This document shows positions 21,369-32,469 of a DNA stretch of 64,000 bases, piece after piece (within the stretch, counting starts at the first letter, position 1; every line of letters begins with the position of its first letter). A program made the translations under genes and the position numbers. The notes beneath the pieces were generated by a model. It saw only the letters and a list, made by a program, of their open reading frames with translations. It was not told the DNA's origin and did no database searches. The DNA lies in contig OY294048.1 in NCBI GenBank assembly GCA_958510825.1, positions 11,425,589 through 11,489,588 on the forward strand. The letters are read 5' to 3'. This DNA is from Brachypterus glaber (taxonomy: Eukaryota; Arthropoda; Insecta; Coleoptera; Kateretidae).

Positions 21369-21470
21369 CTAGCCTCTTATGGACCTATAAGAACGCGCAA
21401 AATTCATGTAATTATGTTCATAATCATAATCATAATTATGAGCTTATAATAGTCACAAAATAGAAAAACA
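21369..21470 (-). repeat. repeat A, 5'-end fragment
   Basis: The reverse complement reads TTTTTCTATTTTGTGAC, then ATAAGCTCATAAT, then GCGTTCTTATAGG and CCATAAGAGG, matching the first 100 bp of repeat A. It contains an expanded ATAATC run. Confidence 0.65.
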
Positions 21471-22012
21471 TGTTTTTTTTTATTCAATACACTATTTTTC
21501 TGTGTGTAAAAATTTATAAGAAAGAACAAGGCTGATTTCAGTACAGTTAATGAACACGATGTATGAGGAATTGCGCCCACCCCTTTAATATCGTTTCATA
21601 AGACCAAACCATTCATCTGCGCCGTTTCTCGCCCTGGGCGAAATATCTTTTCGATTTCCGCAATGATTATTTGGCTTTTTGCCATACACTGTGGTCTGAA
21701 ATAAAGATTTAGTTCGTCTAAAATTTTTTTGGATTTAGACATAAAACTACGAGAAAATGTGGAAAAAATGGTGGTTTGACGTAGACACCCAATATATTTT
21801 TGTCTTGAAATTTTGTATTAAACAAATATCGGTTTCCTCAAAAATATGTACATGAGTTTTATTCATTCTAATCTTAAATTTTTTAAAATAGCGAAGAAGC
21901 AAATAAAAAAATATTAAACAAGGTGTATATTTGTAGTATTTCTGATAGGAATAGACCATAAATAATAATATTATAATTTTTAGATTACAGGCAAAATAGT
22001 AATTATGTACCA
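21471..22012. other. unassigned sequence
   Basis: A GC-richer patch at 21560-21680 includes a CTCGCCCTGGGCGA hairpin. No convincing ORF. Confidence 0.4.
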
Positions 22013-22086
22013 AGGTAGAGAAGACATTTTTTATAGCCGAGCGTATTAAATCCCGAGCTGCAAGGCTATAATAGTCTTCTATACCG
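22013..22086. repeat. hairpin with GAGC apex
   Basis: GGTAGAGAAGACAT..ATAGCC is inverted as GGCTATAATAGTCTTCTATACC. The loop carries GAGCG and CCCGAGC words. Possibly a distant member of the shared-apex hairpins. Confidence 0.5.
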
Positions 22087-22713
22087 TAGTTTATTTATTA
22101 GTTTTTTCACTACTAGCACTATTTAACTATTTTTATTAAAACAATAAAATAAATTATTAGCAAAAATTATATTTCTTGAAATTTTCATAAAAATCAAGTA
22201 GCCTTAAACAATGACATTTGCTCAAATAAATACTTTGAACTGACGTTTAAAATTTTTTTTGTTTTTTTTTTCAATATATTTAGCTTATTATTGATTGTAT
22301 TAATTGGTAATAATTATAATTAATTATATTTATTAAAAAAAAAAATATTTAAAGCTATTTCCTTTGGTTTAATTAGTAAAAGTTGCATAAAGAACTGAAA
22401 CATCTAAAGTGACAGAAATCAATTGTTTATAAAATTAACTTCTACTAGGAGAGGTAAAATTATTTCTATACACGGAAAAAAAAATTATAGCTAGGAGCGC
22501 TATAACACACATACCAAGCAAATTATAATCGCTTATTATATAAATACAAGGCTTTCTCTTACAATTATGGCAGTCAGTGTAAAAATTTATATGAAATACT
22601 TTAATTGTTTAGTGAATAATAAAATATAACAAATAGTATGGCATTTATAGCTTGAATAGATTTAATTTTTGTCCGCGCTAATAATTTTTATAATATAATA
22701 AAATTTCTGTAAA
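22087..22713. other. unassigned AT-rich sequence
   Basis: Homopolymer A/T runs, nothing else. Confidence 0.4.
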
Positions 22714-22913
22714 NNNNNNNNNNNNNNNNNNNNNNNNNNNNNNNNNNNNNNNNNNNNNNNNNNNNNNNNNNNNNNNNNNNNNNNNNNNNNNNNNNNNNNN
22801 NNNNNNNNNNNNNNNNNNNNNNNNNNNNNNNNNNNNNNNNNNNNNNNNNNNNNNNNNNNNNNNNNNNNNNNNNNNNNNNNNNNNNNNNNNNNNNNNNNNN
22901 NNNNNNNNNNNNN
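22714..22913. other. assembly gap (200 N)
   Basis: Exactly 200 N. The round size suggests a placeholder of unknown true length. Confidence 0.99.
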
Positions 22914-23365
22914 AATTGATAAAATGCCACAGCTGCAAACAGCTTTAGTTATGGCTCTGTGGCTGGGTGACATCCTTGGTTGATCAAGCGTTTTGGTGTT
23001 ATAGACGTTTAAAAACAAACCTGCTTTCCTGGAATTTCATGAATTAATAGACTCTTTATCGGAAAAGGTAAACAGGTACTGTGTTTAAAATATGGCAGCC
23101 GTACTAAATCTACGCTGTAATGCATACTGAGGCAATTTAACTTGAATTTCATACTTTGCTTCAGTATCAATAGCTGATATCTAATATATGCATATCCAAT
23201 ATATTTATTTTGATTTTAAATTAATGTTAAGCTTTGAAGTTATAAATTTATACCAAAATACTTTTATTTTCAAAGACTCCATAAATAAACACCATAAATT
23301 AATTTGTATTGCTTGTTTTGAAATATTTTTTAATAATATTTGTACCAATGTAAAAAAGCCAAATA

Positions 23366-23706
23366 GTCCAGTCAAATAGTAAATGTTAATTGCAATAAAT
23401 ATACACGGGCTGATATTTTAAAGAGTAGTAGTGGATGGTAACAGAACACTCCTGATGATGATGATCTAAACAAAAATTGTTGGAAATTTCCTCCTTAACA
23501 AAATTGCTTATTTGCATTTTTATCGTAAGATGCATATTAGGTAACTCACGCCTAAAATTCAACATAGCGGACACCCCTTACGCAAATCACCCGGTGAAAA
23601 ACTAACAGGGGTGTTCTGTTACTATCCACTACTACCCATTAAAATATCAGCCTGTGCACATTTATTGCAATTTAACATAGGAATTTCTCGTTATTTGACT
23701 GGACTA
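23366..23706. mobile_element. MITE-G, copy 1 (empty)
   Basis: Inverted ends AGTCCAGTCAAATAG and CT(C)GTTATTTGACTGGACT. Inner inverted arms TTGCAATAAATATACACGGG and GTGGATGGTAACAGAACA. AAAT occurs on both sides, a possible 4-bp TSD. It lacks the palindromic insert found in the copy at 62648-63565. Confidence 0.8.
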
Positions 23707-24146
23707 AATTTATAAATCATAAATTAAATTGAGACATCTTCAATTTAATGGTTTAATAATAATAATAATTATAATTTTTTAATGAGGTAAATGATTAAAC
23801 CCTAAATAAGGATATAAGTATGTTAAAAAATAGAGGCACACTAAAAAAAATTGTGTAAAATTATAAAAGAAATTGTGTTTTACAAACTCTAAAATGATAA
23901 ACTATGTATATCATCATTTTATCTAACGTAAATGTTATTTAAAAGGGAAAAATATAATATTTCAAGCCGTTTAGATTTTTTACTCATTCAGAAAGTACAC
24001 ACAATTTTCAAGATTTTTACGGTTTGTGGGTAATTTTACGATTTTTAGGGACCCAGTTAGGACCCTTAGAGAAGTTTGATCACCCTCATACTTTCATAAT
24101 TTTCTAGTTACACCTAAATTAAAACTTTAAGATAACAAAAAAATAT
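23707..24146. other. unassigned AT-rich sequence
   Basis: No feature seen. Confidence 0.4.
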
Positions 24147-24866
24147 AAACTAAATTAAATTGTTTGATATTTACAAATTTAAAAAATCTATATAAAACAT
24201 TTTACTATTCCTTAAAACGACTTTTGGTTGATTAACGCAGTCGTCCCTCCGAAGTGACTGATCGATTTCGTGCTTTTTAGCACTCTTCAGAGCCACATAT
24301 CGGTAGTAGGGACGACTACGAAAATCAAATCCTTTCCATATATCTCTATATAGAGTTTAAAAATCGTTGTAAGGAAAAGCAAAAACAGCTAGCGAAGGAA
24401 TAGTAAAATGTTTTATATAGATTTTTTAAATTTGTAAATATCAAACAATTTAATTTAGTTTATTAATTCAGATACCACTGTAAAAGGTGACCTCCTAGCG
24501 TTTAGGATTCAATTGGCGGCAATGTCCACCGTGGCATTGATTAATCTGCCCCCTATCGACAGCGTGCAATAGGTTCTTGAAACCAATAACTGCTTCCTTT
24601 TTTGGACTGTCGATAGGTTTATCCAGTCTCTGCTTCTAGCAGTAGATGTCGCTAGCTGTTTTTGCTTTTCCTTACAACGATTTTTAAACTCTATATAGAG
24701 ATATATGGAAAGGATTTGATTTTCGTAGTTGTCCCTACTACCGATATGTGGCTCTGAAGAGTGCTAAAAAGCACGAAATCGATCAGTCACTTCGGAGGGA
24801 CGACTGCGTTAATCAAACAAAAGTCGTTTTAAGGAACAGTAAAATGTTTTATATAGATTTTTTTAA
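24147..24866. mobile_element. FB-H: nested asymmetric foldback
   Basis: Segment B (24217-24396), containing GCAGTCGTCCCTCCGAAGTG, is inverted almost perfectly at 24650-24830. Flanking segment A (24147-24216) is inverted at 24397-24465, directly after B. The tail after the second B (24831-24866) repeats the inverted A. The order is therefore A-B-A'-C-B'-A'. Segment C (24466-24649) is unique, GC-richer, and contains CTATCGACAG / CTGTCGATAG inverted words. Confidence 0.85.
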
Positions 24867-25184
24867 AAAATATAAGGTCTACCCTACTGTATCATAAATA
24901 AGTATTTTGTGCTACAATAGAGCAAAAACAATTAAAAATTACACTTATTTTACCGTAAAATTTTTACCATCATTATTTATTTGACACCTAAGCATGGTGG
25001 CGGTTTGCGAACGTTAAATAGGCCATTTTAGAAAATAAAGTAGGATAAAAGGATTTAGAAAGTGTTTTATGTCCCTTAACTTAAGTTTTGATCTCATATA
25101 ATTGGATTCTTCTTTTCGGTTCAATAGATCTTACTAGAGACTAAGAACAAAAATAACACTGCTCTATACTCAAAAGTTTGCCGA

Positions 25185-25862
25185 CACCATTTTAGTTAAT
25201 TCTAATCTTATTTGATGTGCTGTTTTCGGAACCTTGCTCCGTTTTCTCGATCAAATCGTTTTTTTTTTTGCATATAGTTGTAGTAAAAAAAAATAATGGT
25301 CAAATTAATTTTTTTTAGCACTGGATTGTTTCTCTATTAATAGGGTTCTCAGCCAAAAAGAGCGGATTAAAAATATCTTTATTCGTTTATTATTATTATT
25401 ATTATTATTCTAAATTCAAAAAATGAGATTTTTTTGCACTTTTCGCTATATTTTCATGAAAAATTTATATAAATACTAAGGATATGGGTTTTATTTTCAT
25501 AAGTAACACTAAACCATATGTAAGGTTTGTAAAAATAATAGTTGTTTATGATATAAGTGCTAAAGTGACAATTTATTTTGTGAGAATGGAAGTTTGGGAC
25601 ACGACGCCGAAGGCAATATTTTAAATCCACTTTTTTTGGTTTGGAGCCTCATTAATAGATAGTCAATCCACGAAAAAAAAATTAATTAGACCTTAATTAT
25701 TTTTTTTTACTTCTAACTATAGGCAAAAAAAACATTGTGCGCTATCTCAAAAAAAGACCTTATCGAAAAAATGAAAAAGGGTTCCGAAATCAAGTATAGC
25801 CAGAAGCAACTAAAATTTTCCCGGCAAATAAAAAAAATCTCTTTTTGTAGAGCAGTATAATT
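25185..25862. mobile_element. FB-B foldback, copy 2 (complete)
   Basis: Both arms are present: TTTGATGTGCTGTTTTCGGAACC on the left and GTTCCGAAATCAAGTATAGCC on the right, with inner arms AGCCAAAAAGAGCGGATT and AATCCACTTTTTTTGGTT. The centre has an ATT microsatellite (25387-25410). Confidence 0.8.
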
Positions 25863-26440
25863 TATTTTTTTTACTACCATCTTTGTAAATGCATTTTACT
25901 GCACTTCTTTTTGTTTTTTAAATAAGCGTTTACTCACGGCGTGCACATTATAGGCCAAAGCCACGGTTAGGGTATGTTGTTGATTCTGCAATATGCTGGT
26001 ACTTAAAATATATTTTTTGCACGACCAAGACTAAAACCTAATTTTACGCTTTCATTTTCGGGACTAAACTTGCCCTTTTTCTCCCAAGGGAATAAAAATC
26101 ACGGCAACCTTGATAATATTAAAATATTATACTTACTATGTTTTGTAATAAATTAGCGATTCAAACCAATTTATTTGATTTTAACAAAGAAAACCTTTAA
26201 AGATAAAATTGTTATAATAATTTATACATAACTTAAAATTTATCATCTTCGTCCATTTTTTTGACGTTTGTGTCAACCAAATTAAAAAACAATTGAAATC
26301 GCGATAGCCATAAAACTGACTTTTCGCAATTTACAGGCATCTTGATTAAATTACGAAAATAAAACAACCGATTTTAGACACGTGGTTTTTAATTTTAATT
26401 TTATTTACCTACCTAAATTATGTTTGGTCCTGCAAAAAAT
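25863..26440. other. unassigned sequence
   Basis: 26020-26100 carries GGGACTAAACTTGCCC and a hairpin-like CTCCCAAGGG that weakly echo the hairpin at 26444. No gene. Confidence 0.4.
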
Positions 26441-26443
26441 AGT

Positions 26444-26572
26444 GTATATACCTCAGGACTGAACTTGGCTGTTTTAGTCCCTTGCATTTCTGTTTCCCTC
26501 GCTCGCTCAGGAAACACTAATGCAGCGGGACTAAAACAGCCAGTTTAGTTCCTTGGTATATAAATAACTATT
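26444..26572. repeat. hairpin element, CTCGCTCGCTC apex
   Basis: Arms TATATACCTCAGGACTGAAC, TTGGCTGTTTTAGTCCC and the inverted GGGACTAAAACAGCCA, AGTTCCTTGGTATATA. The apex at about 26505-26520 is CCTCGCTCGCTCAGG. Confidence 0.75.
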
Positions 26573-27052
26573 AGCTAGGGTATCGCCATATCGATAGCTA
26601 GCAAAAAATCGGTTAATTTCATTTTCATTTTCAGCTCGTTCTTATGCCCTCAGGGCGAATAAAAAGTCCAAGATTGTTTCTTCTTTAAAAACAACCGCGA
26701 TTAGGTTACTCGAATATCGCTGATTCTTCAATGAATAAAAGAAATTTAAATGGAAACCTGAAAGTGAATTTTAAATTAAACATTTTAATTTATTTTTTGA
26801 CGGCCATACTCGAAAGTAGGTAAGGGGAAAGACGCCTAATTTCGGATGGCTTTTTAATTTCGGACAGTAGTGTATTTAAGATGCTATCTGCAGAGGTAAA
26901 CAGAAACCTGTAATATGATAACGGTATAGCTTCTCCCCGTTAAATGCAGTACAAATCGTTTAAAATGCAAATGGCAGTTTTGTGCTTGTTTATTTTATAA
27001 ATAATCATTATAAAAGTTCGTGTTTTTTTGTCTTGGGTAAGTTAAGATAGTA
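26573..27052. other. unassigned sequence
   Basis: TATCGCCATATCGATAGC and a GCCCTCAGGGCGA hairpin (about 26647) are the only structures seen. Confidence 0.4.
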
Positions 27053-27171
27053 AATCAATCTATTTTCTAATCATCGTACAGAGTGATATTGGTAGAGTGA
27101 CAGTTTCTGGCTGCTGGCCCTCTTCAGTAGCAGTTAACTCTGCACGTTGATTAAGAAAACGTTTTTAGGCT

Positions 27172-27347
27172 TTATTCGCAAAAGGAATATAGTCATTAGA
27201 TTGATGTAGACTTGTGCGCCATCTATTGCTAGATATAGACAACTACTAGTCTCCAGACTAGGAGAGGTATGAGTAGTTGTCTACATCTAGCAATAGATGG
27301 CGCACAAGTCTACATCAATCTAATGACTATATTCCTTTTGCGAATAA
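27172..27347. repeat. near-perfect 176-bp palindrome
   Basis: TTATTCGCAAAAGGAATATA is inverted at its end. It includes GCGCCATCTATTGCTAG on both arms, a word also common in other insect palindromic repeats. The centre is TAGTCTCCAGACTAGGAGAG. Confidence 0.9.
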
Positions 27348-27399
27348 GTAAGTAAGTAATAAGTAAAAAAGTATAAAAATGTTTTCTTAATCAGCGTGC

Positions 27400-27577
27400 C
27401 ATCCTCATCCCCCTCCCACTCCTTCCCCCGCCCCCAATGCCAATTCATGACAGATACAACTCCAGCATCAGTGAGCAGAGACTCACTTCCCCAATTATCC
27501 ATTCAAACTAATTCTCTTTTAGACAAATGAGCCATAGGCACTGCACCTGTCTCTTAAAGATCCAAATAAAAAAAAAA
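27400..27577 (+). mobile_element. short retroposed sequence, poly(A) tail, 8-bp TSD
   Basis: CAGCGTGC at 27392-27399 is repeated at 27578-27585. The insert begins in a C-rich tract (CCCCCTCCCACTCC) and ends CCAAATAAA plus an A-run. A TSD plus an A-tail is the signature of LINE-mediated retroposition. No ORF or tRNA-like box is seen, so the source transcript is unknown. Confidence 0.65.
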
Positions 27578-27675
27578 CAGCGTGCAGAGTTGACTCTTGG
27601 TACTGAAGAGTCAGCTGCCCAAAACTGTCAGTCTACCAATATCACTCTGTACGATGATTAGAAAATAGATTGATG

Positions 27676-28600
27676 GAATAATAAATTATTATTTTTATAA
27701 TTTTATTTAAAATTAAATATTTCTGTCCTTATTAAATCTTATTATCTTATGTCTTATCTTATTATCCAGTAATTATCACTAAACTAAGAATTTGACCATT
27801 GAATTATTTGACACATTTAATTTAATTGGTAAAATCTTAGTTAGTTTAATTTCCTTTAGTTAATTTAAAAGTTAAGAGGGAGGGTGACTTTTAGACCTCA
27901 CTGTATACTTTTTTAACGCTTTTCGTTCTGGAAAAATTAATTGTTTTAGGTCCGAACTTCATACGCTCGGAAGCGGAATATAATAAAAGTTTAATTAACT
28001 CCATTTCTCTTTTAATATTTTAAAATTACTTTCTTTTTATTAAATATTAACTCCAATGAGGCTTTTAAAATATAAAGTCTAGCATATTACGGTGTTTTTT
28101 TGCAAATTTTAACTTTGTGTTTCCGAACCCTGAGTTTTTTTTATGAATTGTTTAAATATACCATAAGAAGTAATTTAGGCAAATATAAAAAAAATCGTTC
28201 TTATCGATCGTTTTTTTTTACGTTTTTTCTAATTTATTATATGTACATATTACGTACTCGAATTTCAATATTTATTTTAGATATAATAATAAAGTTATTA
28301 TTTATGATCACTACATTACTGATCTTCAATGTTAACCATGTTTGACGTTAGGTAAACTACAAAGGTCCTGAATTGTACATTGAAGGAATTTTTGAAATCC
28401 GACCTTTCCTTTAAAAGTTACAAGGTTTATAGTCAGATGACAGACAGACCGATATTTTTTAACACCAACTTTTTTCACATTTACTCGACGTTTCATGGGA
28501 TTTTAGGTCTAAACAATTTAGGAACAAAAAATCAGGGGTCGGAAACAAAAAGTTAACATTTTCAAAAAACCACCGTGCATATAGTAGTTAATTTCACCGA
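27676..28600. other. unassigned sequence (probable dpr intron)
   Basis: AT-rich with no repeats recognised. The ORF at 28100-28345 is homopolymer-driven. Confidence 0.4.
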
Positions 28601-28831
28601 GACAAAAAAGTATAAGAAATGTTTAACTTTAATTAACTCTAAAAAAATTATACAATGCGTGTCAAAAGTGTGCCTCCTTAACTTTTCAACAGCTTAGGAT
28701 GAAAAATATCATAAGAAAATTCTGTACCAAATACCAGCTAAAAAATAAATAAATTAACAACTGGTATACCATATCGTGCAAAATACAAAATTTTAAATCA
28801 ATACCAATATTCCGTTTTTGGTATTTTTAAC

Positions 28832-28890
28832 GACGTGAAATGGGACTTGAACTTTTCAAAATATCATGTTTTTTAAAATACCTCAATGTA
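28832..28890. repeat. dispersed ~55-bp unit, copy 1 of 3
   Basis: CGACGTGAAATGGGACTTGA, then TTCAAAATATC, then AAATACCTCA. Related copies at 29752-29812 and 30855-30905 flank FB-J. Confidence 0.5.
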
Positions 28891-28976
28891 GGTAACTCAT
28901 CTTTCCATTTATCCATTAATTTAAAAATAAATCAAACATAAATTTTAAGAGTTTAAAGTTTTGTCTCTTGTCGCAC

Positions 28977-28982
28977 ACTTAC
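28977..28982 (-). promoter_or_regulatory. dpr: 5' splice donor of dpr exon
   Basis: The minus strand reads ACG|GTAAGT, a consensus donor. The Ig domain would break off here after the residues NRT. Confidence 0.85.
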
Positions 28983-29149
28983 CGTTCGGTTTCCCAAGTT
29001 TTTCACGCGACAGTGAATAACAACAGTTTTCCCAACTAGTCCGGTAATGTTTGAATTTATGGACGTGTCAAAATAAGGCCCGGTCCCTGGTGTTGGCCAT
29101 TCTAACAAGAAGTCTCGAAATCTTTTTGCACTACCACTGTCTTCAGCAC
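28983..29149 (-). CDS. dpr: dpr-family (Ig superfamily receptor) internal exon
   Basis: A 167-bp exon lies between acceptor TTTTTATGTTGCAG (ending 29150) and donor GTAAGT. It enters after one codon base and leaves in phase 0, encoding 55 residues. Residues 20-30 read PGTGPYFDTSI, then TGLVGKT, then the B-strand Cys in IHCRVKNLGNRT. Dpr proteins are neuronal surface receptors with two Ig domains that bind DIP partners in synaptic targeting. The match at the start of Ig1, and the break just before the next strand, agree with what I know of dpr genes, and the Dpr8/9/21 type looks nearest. The open frame upstream of the acceptor (to 29225) and past the donor is intronic read-through. The signal peptide, the rest of Ig1 and Ig2 are not in the window. 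The exact paralogue is uncertain. Confidence 0.9.
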
Positions 29150-29165
29150 CTGCAACATAAAAATT
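29150..29165 (-). promoter_or_regulatory. dpr: 3' splice acceptor of dpr exon
   Basis: The minus strand reads AATTTTTATGTTGCAG directly before the exon, a T-rich tract plus CAG. Confidence 0.8.
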
Positions 29166-29229
29166 GTCTTTTAGTTCATTAAAAATTAAGGTAATGGCTC
29201 GATGATGAAAAATATCTTCGACCATTTAG

Positions 29230-29814
29230 TTATACGGTGTTTAGTGTTCTTTTAAGTGATTCAACAGAGGCAATGACCCTTTTTTTACAGATTTATTATA
29301 CGAGAAATTGCGCTTCTTGATAAAATCAATCGTTTAAGGTTTTACATAATATGCAGAGAAAACGAAAAAATACCTGTTTTTCGCCATAATATATCCTTAT
29401 GCTCTTCCACTTGAAAAAAAAATGCCTTAATGTTTGAACAGTGAAGCAAATATTAAACTTTAGTTTGGTATATGGATAATAAATGTAAATAATCAAATTG
29501 TGTAATATTCTGACGTTGTGCATTGGGACAATTAAAAAAAAACACTATATTTTAAAAATTTTTAGTCCCCCTTCAAGTCGTGAAGAATCTACATTAACAA
29601 ACTTCTGTGCTAAATTTCAGCTCAAAAAAATAAATTATTTCCGTCCCACTTTATTAAAAAATGTTGAAATGTTGAACTATATTTTTTGTAAGGCACGATT
29701 TTTTTTTAATCAAATATAACTGGTATACCATATAAAAATATAAGATTTTTAATGTCACGATGGGGGGAACTAAAATGTTCAAAAAATCGTATTTTTGTAA
29801 TACCCCATTACACA
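29230..29814. other. unassigned intronic sequence with repeat copy
   Basis: Contains the second ~55-bp unit (29752-29812), and a stretch (29560-29740) similar in order to 28680-28830, including CTGGTATACCATAT. No coding signal. Confidence 0.4.
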
Positions 29815-30851
29815 CAGGCGGAATTTTCTAAATTCATGGCCAAAACCCTCGAAAGCGAAATCGCTTCAAATAGTTGCCTCAATCGTTTTTTATCTTCTAT
29901 ATGAACTGTACCAATAGATGGTGCCAAAGTCGTTTTTATATCAAAACAAATAAACCGAAAATGTCGGTTCAAAAATCGGGTTTCAAGAAACTAATTTTGA
30001 AACGGTATTTTTCCCGAAAAATCAAGTTTTTTAATATAGATATCAAAGTTGTTGTTTTTTTAAGCAGTTTTTTAAAATGGATTAAAATTCCATAGGTATG
30101 TACCTATTTATTTTTTACAAAAAAGTATTGTTTTTGATTATTGAGTTTAAAAGGGGAAGTCATAAGTTTTAGTCTGTAAATTTGGTTGCTTTTTTTAGAA
30201 CTTGTATTACGACTTTTTGAAGATTGAGAAGATTAATGTGTTTGCTAATTACTAAAACAAAAATTTGCTGCTAATATCCCCCGCCCCTCCCTCTCCAAAC
30301 CTAAAAAATGTCTAAGACAGGCAGATTTAGTTTTAGGTATTTTTGCAGTAAAAAAATACTACTGCCAACAAAATAATACTTTCCCCTGTAGGTCTAGGTT
30401 TATTAATAAACTAATAAAAAAATTGAAAAACCAAAAATTTTTCAAAAAATATTTTAAAATTTTTTTTTGAAGAAAAAATAAAAAAAAATAAAAAATAAAA
30501 AAAAATGTTTAAAAAAATATTTTTATCACATTTCACCCTTACCCCACCTCGATATTCACCATCTGAAAATTTTTATATAAGCGGCAGCCATATTGGATCC
30601 GCCATTTTGTAAAAATTAAAATCAGTATTACATTCGTAATCAGCGACCTCAAAAACCCCTGTACAATGGTTTTTAGTAAAAAATCTGCAAATTTTGATAT
30701 AGGCGGCAGCCATATTGGATCCGCCATTTTGTAAAAACTAATTTGAATGTTAAATTTGTATTCAGCAGCCCCAAAAACTCCTAAATATAAATTTTTGTAT
30801 AAATTGGAGCTTATTAAGGGTTCTGGCCATGAATTTAGAAAATTCCGCCTG
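29815..30851. mobile_element. FB-J TIR element, ~1.04 kb
   Basis: The 35-bp terminal inverted repeats differ at one position and begin CAGGCGGAATTTTCTAAATT. The interior includes a two-copy tandem unit (30570-30775). Partial copies of the same ~55-bp unit flank both sides in the same orientation. Confidence 0.8.
30570..30775. repeat. ~127-bp tandem repeat, 2 copies
   Basis: GGCAGCCATATTGGATCCGC, then CATTTTGTAAAAA(A/C)T, occurs at about 30582 and 30703 followed by similar CAGC(G/A)(A/G)CC..CAAAAAC text. It produces the repeated ORF on the minus strand (30539-30727), which is not a gene. Confidence 0.7.
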
Positions 30852-31173
30852 TTTGCGACGGGGGGAAATAAAATCGTATTTTTTTAAATACCTCATTATG
30901 GTTAATGAATACATGTATAAAAGATCAAATTGTGTAATACTCTGACATTAACACTACAAAATGCTTCTGGCAGTTTGGGTTGTCTTTGATGTTGTATCTA
31001 TTAGTCTCTTACATTGGCACTGCTTGTTACTAAATTAACCAACTTAATGAACAAATCGCATGAATAAAGGATACATGGTGATTCAGAAATAAGATAGAGA
31101 AGACAAAATATTGGCCAAAAATTGACAAAATATCCATATTTTGAATGCCCCAGTTAGTCAAGTATTAATATAA

Positions 31174-31816
31174 TATACCTGGTGTCCCAACTCTATTTAC
31201 CCAGCGATTTTCTCGTAAACTAAAAGAGATAATTAAGTTCTGAGAAAACCGTTTTAAATAAGACAACTGAAACTATCTTTTAGCATATATTGATATTTTT
31301 AGCTCTTGAAATGTGGGCAGGGTGGCCATTTAACTATATATTTTTTATTTTTTTTAAACATTTTTTTTTGGGTCTAAAATAAGATTAAAAATGGGTATTT
31401 TTGTTAAAATTTCTCTAAAAAATCAAACAATTTTTTAAAAATTACTAATTTTATGAAAAAAAAATCTTAATTGACATAAATAAAAATCTACAAAAAAAAA
31501 ACTTTAAAAATCGCATTTCTTAGCACAAAAAATTAAAAAATCAAAACCTTAAAAAAATTGTTTAAAAAAATTAAAAAATATAAGGTCCAATAGAGAGGTT
31601 TATTTGCTTTAAAATGATGTATCACACGACCCCCATTTTTATTTAACAAAAATCCGTCCCATGGCCCCCTGCCCACATTTAAAGCGCTGAAAGTATCAAA
31701 TATATGCTAAAAGATAGTATAAGTTGTCTGATTTAAGATGGTTTTCGCAGAACTTGATTAACTCTTTTAGTTTTCGAGAAAATCGCTGGGTAAATAGAGT
31801 TGGGACTTCCGGTATA
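31174..31816. mobile_element. FB-K foldback element
   Basis: About 640-bp palindrome. Left CCTGGTGTCCCAACTCTATT, TACCCAGCGATTTTCTCG. Right CGAGAAAATCGCTGGGTA, AATAGAGTTGGGACTTCCGG. The inner arms share CTATCTTTTAGCATATAT and GGGCAGGG(T)GGCC-like text. A fragment of the same family is at 59262-59380. Confidence 0.8.
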
Positions 31817-31821
31817 AGTAG

Positions 31822-32037
31822 AAATCACATAATTAAGATGAAGTACACTGGATAGGAAATCGAAAGTTATTATCCTATACAATTGTACTTTAATTTTTTT
31901 TTTAAATATTTGATGTCCGTCCTTAAATATTAAAGTACGTGACTTTAGAACTATAGTCTTTTAAACAAAAATTAAAGTACATTTATATAGGATCATAACT
32001 TCCTATAAATTTGTAATTAAATATTCAGTTGTGCCTA
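31822..32037. mobile_element. MITE-L, partial or diverged copy
   Basis: CAATTGTACTTTAATTTTTT, GATGTCCGTCCTTAAATATT and AAAGTACGTGACTTTAGAAC are shared with 33866-34106. The ends are eroded. Confidence 0.65.
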
Positions 32038-32039
32038 GT

Positions 32040-32170
32040 AATTATAGTTATTTATTGTACTAGTGGGTAAAGTAAGATATTGCCCATGAGAAAATTAACC
32101 TGCGAGGCGTCAGCCAAGCAGGTTAATTTTTGAGAGGGCAATATCGGTTTACCCATGAGTGCCATACAAG
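32040..32170. repeat. hairpin with GCGAGGCGTCAGCC apex
   Basis: GGGTAAAGTAAGATATTGCCC and TTAACCTGC are inverted as GCAGGTTAA and GGGCAATATCGGTTTACCC. The apex at 32102-32120 is GCGAGGCGTCAGCCAAGC. Downstream TGCCATACA..TTTTATCC resembles 40470-40500. Confidence 0.75.
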
Positions 32171-32469
32171 GTTTTATCCAATAAATAGCTTAGGAATTCA
32201 TATTTTTATTAAAAATTTTAATGACATTTACAAGAAAATAATTTGACAAGTGACAGTTGAGTGGATAAAATAAATAATTATCCAATAATTAAAAGCCACG
32301 CGGGGGTTATTATTGAGTTTATCTATTTAAAATAAAGCTGGTAATTGTCGTATTATCTGTATGTATTGGATAAAAGTATTTTTTTACCTTAGGCCTAAGG
32401 CTTATTATTAAGTGAAAACTTTTGTCGTTTAAAGAGAATATTTTTTCTTAAAATATCCTAATATTGCCT

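Larger units (their letters stand above)
27053..27675. mobile_element. FB-I foldback with two nested insertions
   Basis: Outer arms AATCAATCTATTTTCTAATC..GTACAGAGTGATATTGG and their inverted copy ending at 27675. Inside are a 176-bp near-perfect palindrome (27172-27347) and a 178-bp poly(A)-tailed insert (27400-27577). Confidence 0.8.

Noticed and set aside
22662..23018. 118-codon frame with X residues
   Set aside because: Created by reading through the 200-N gap.
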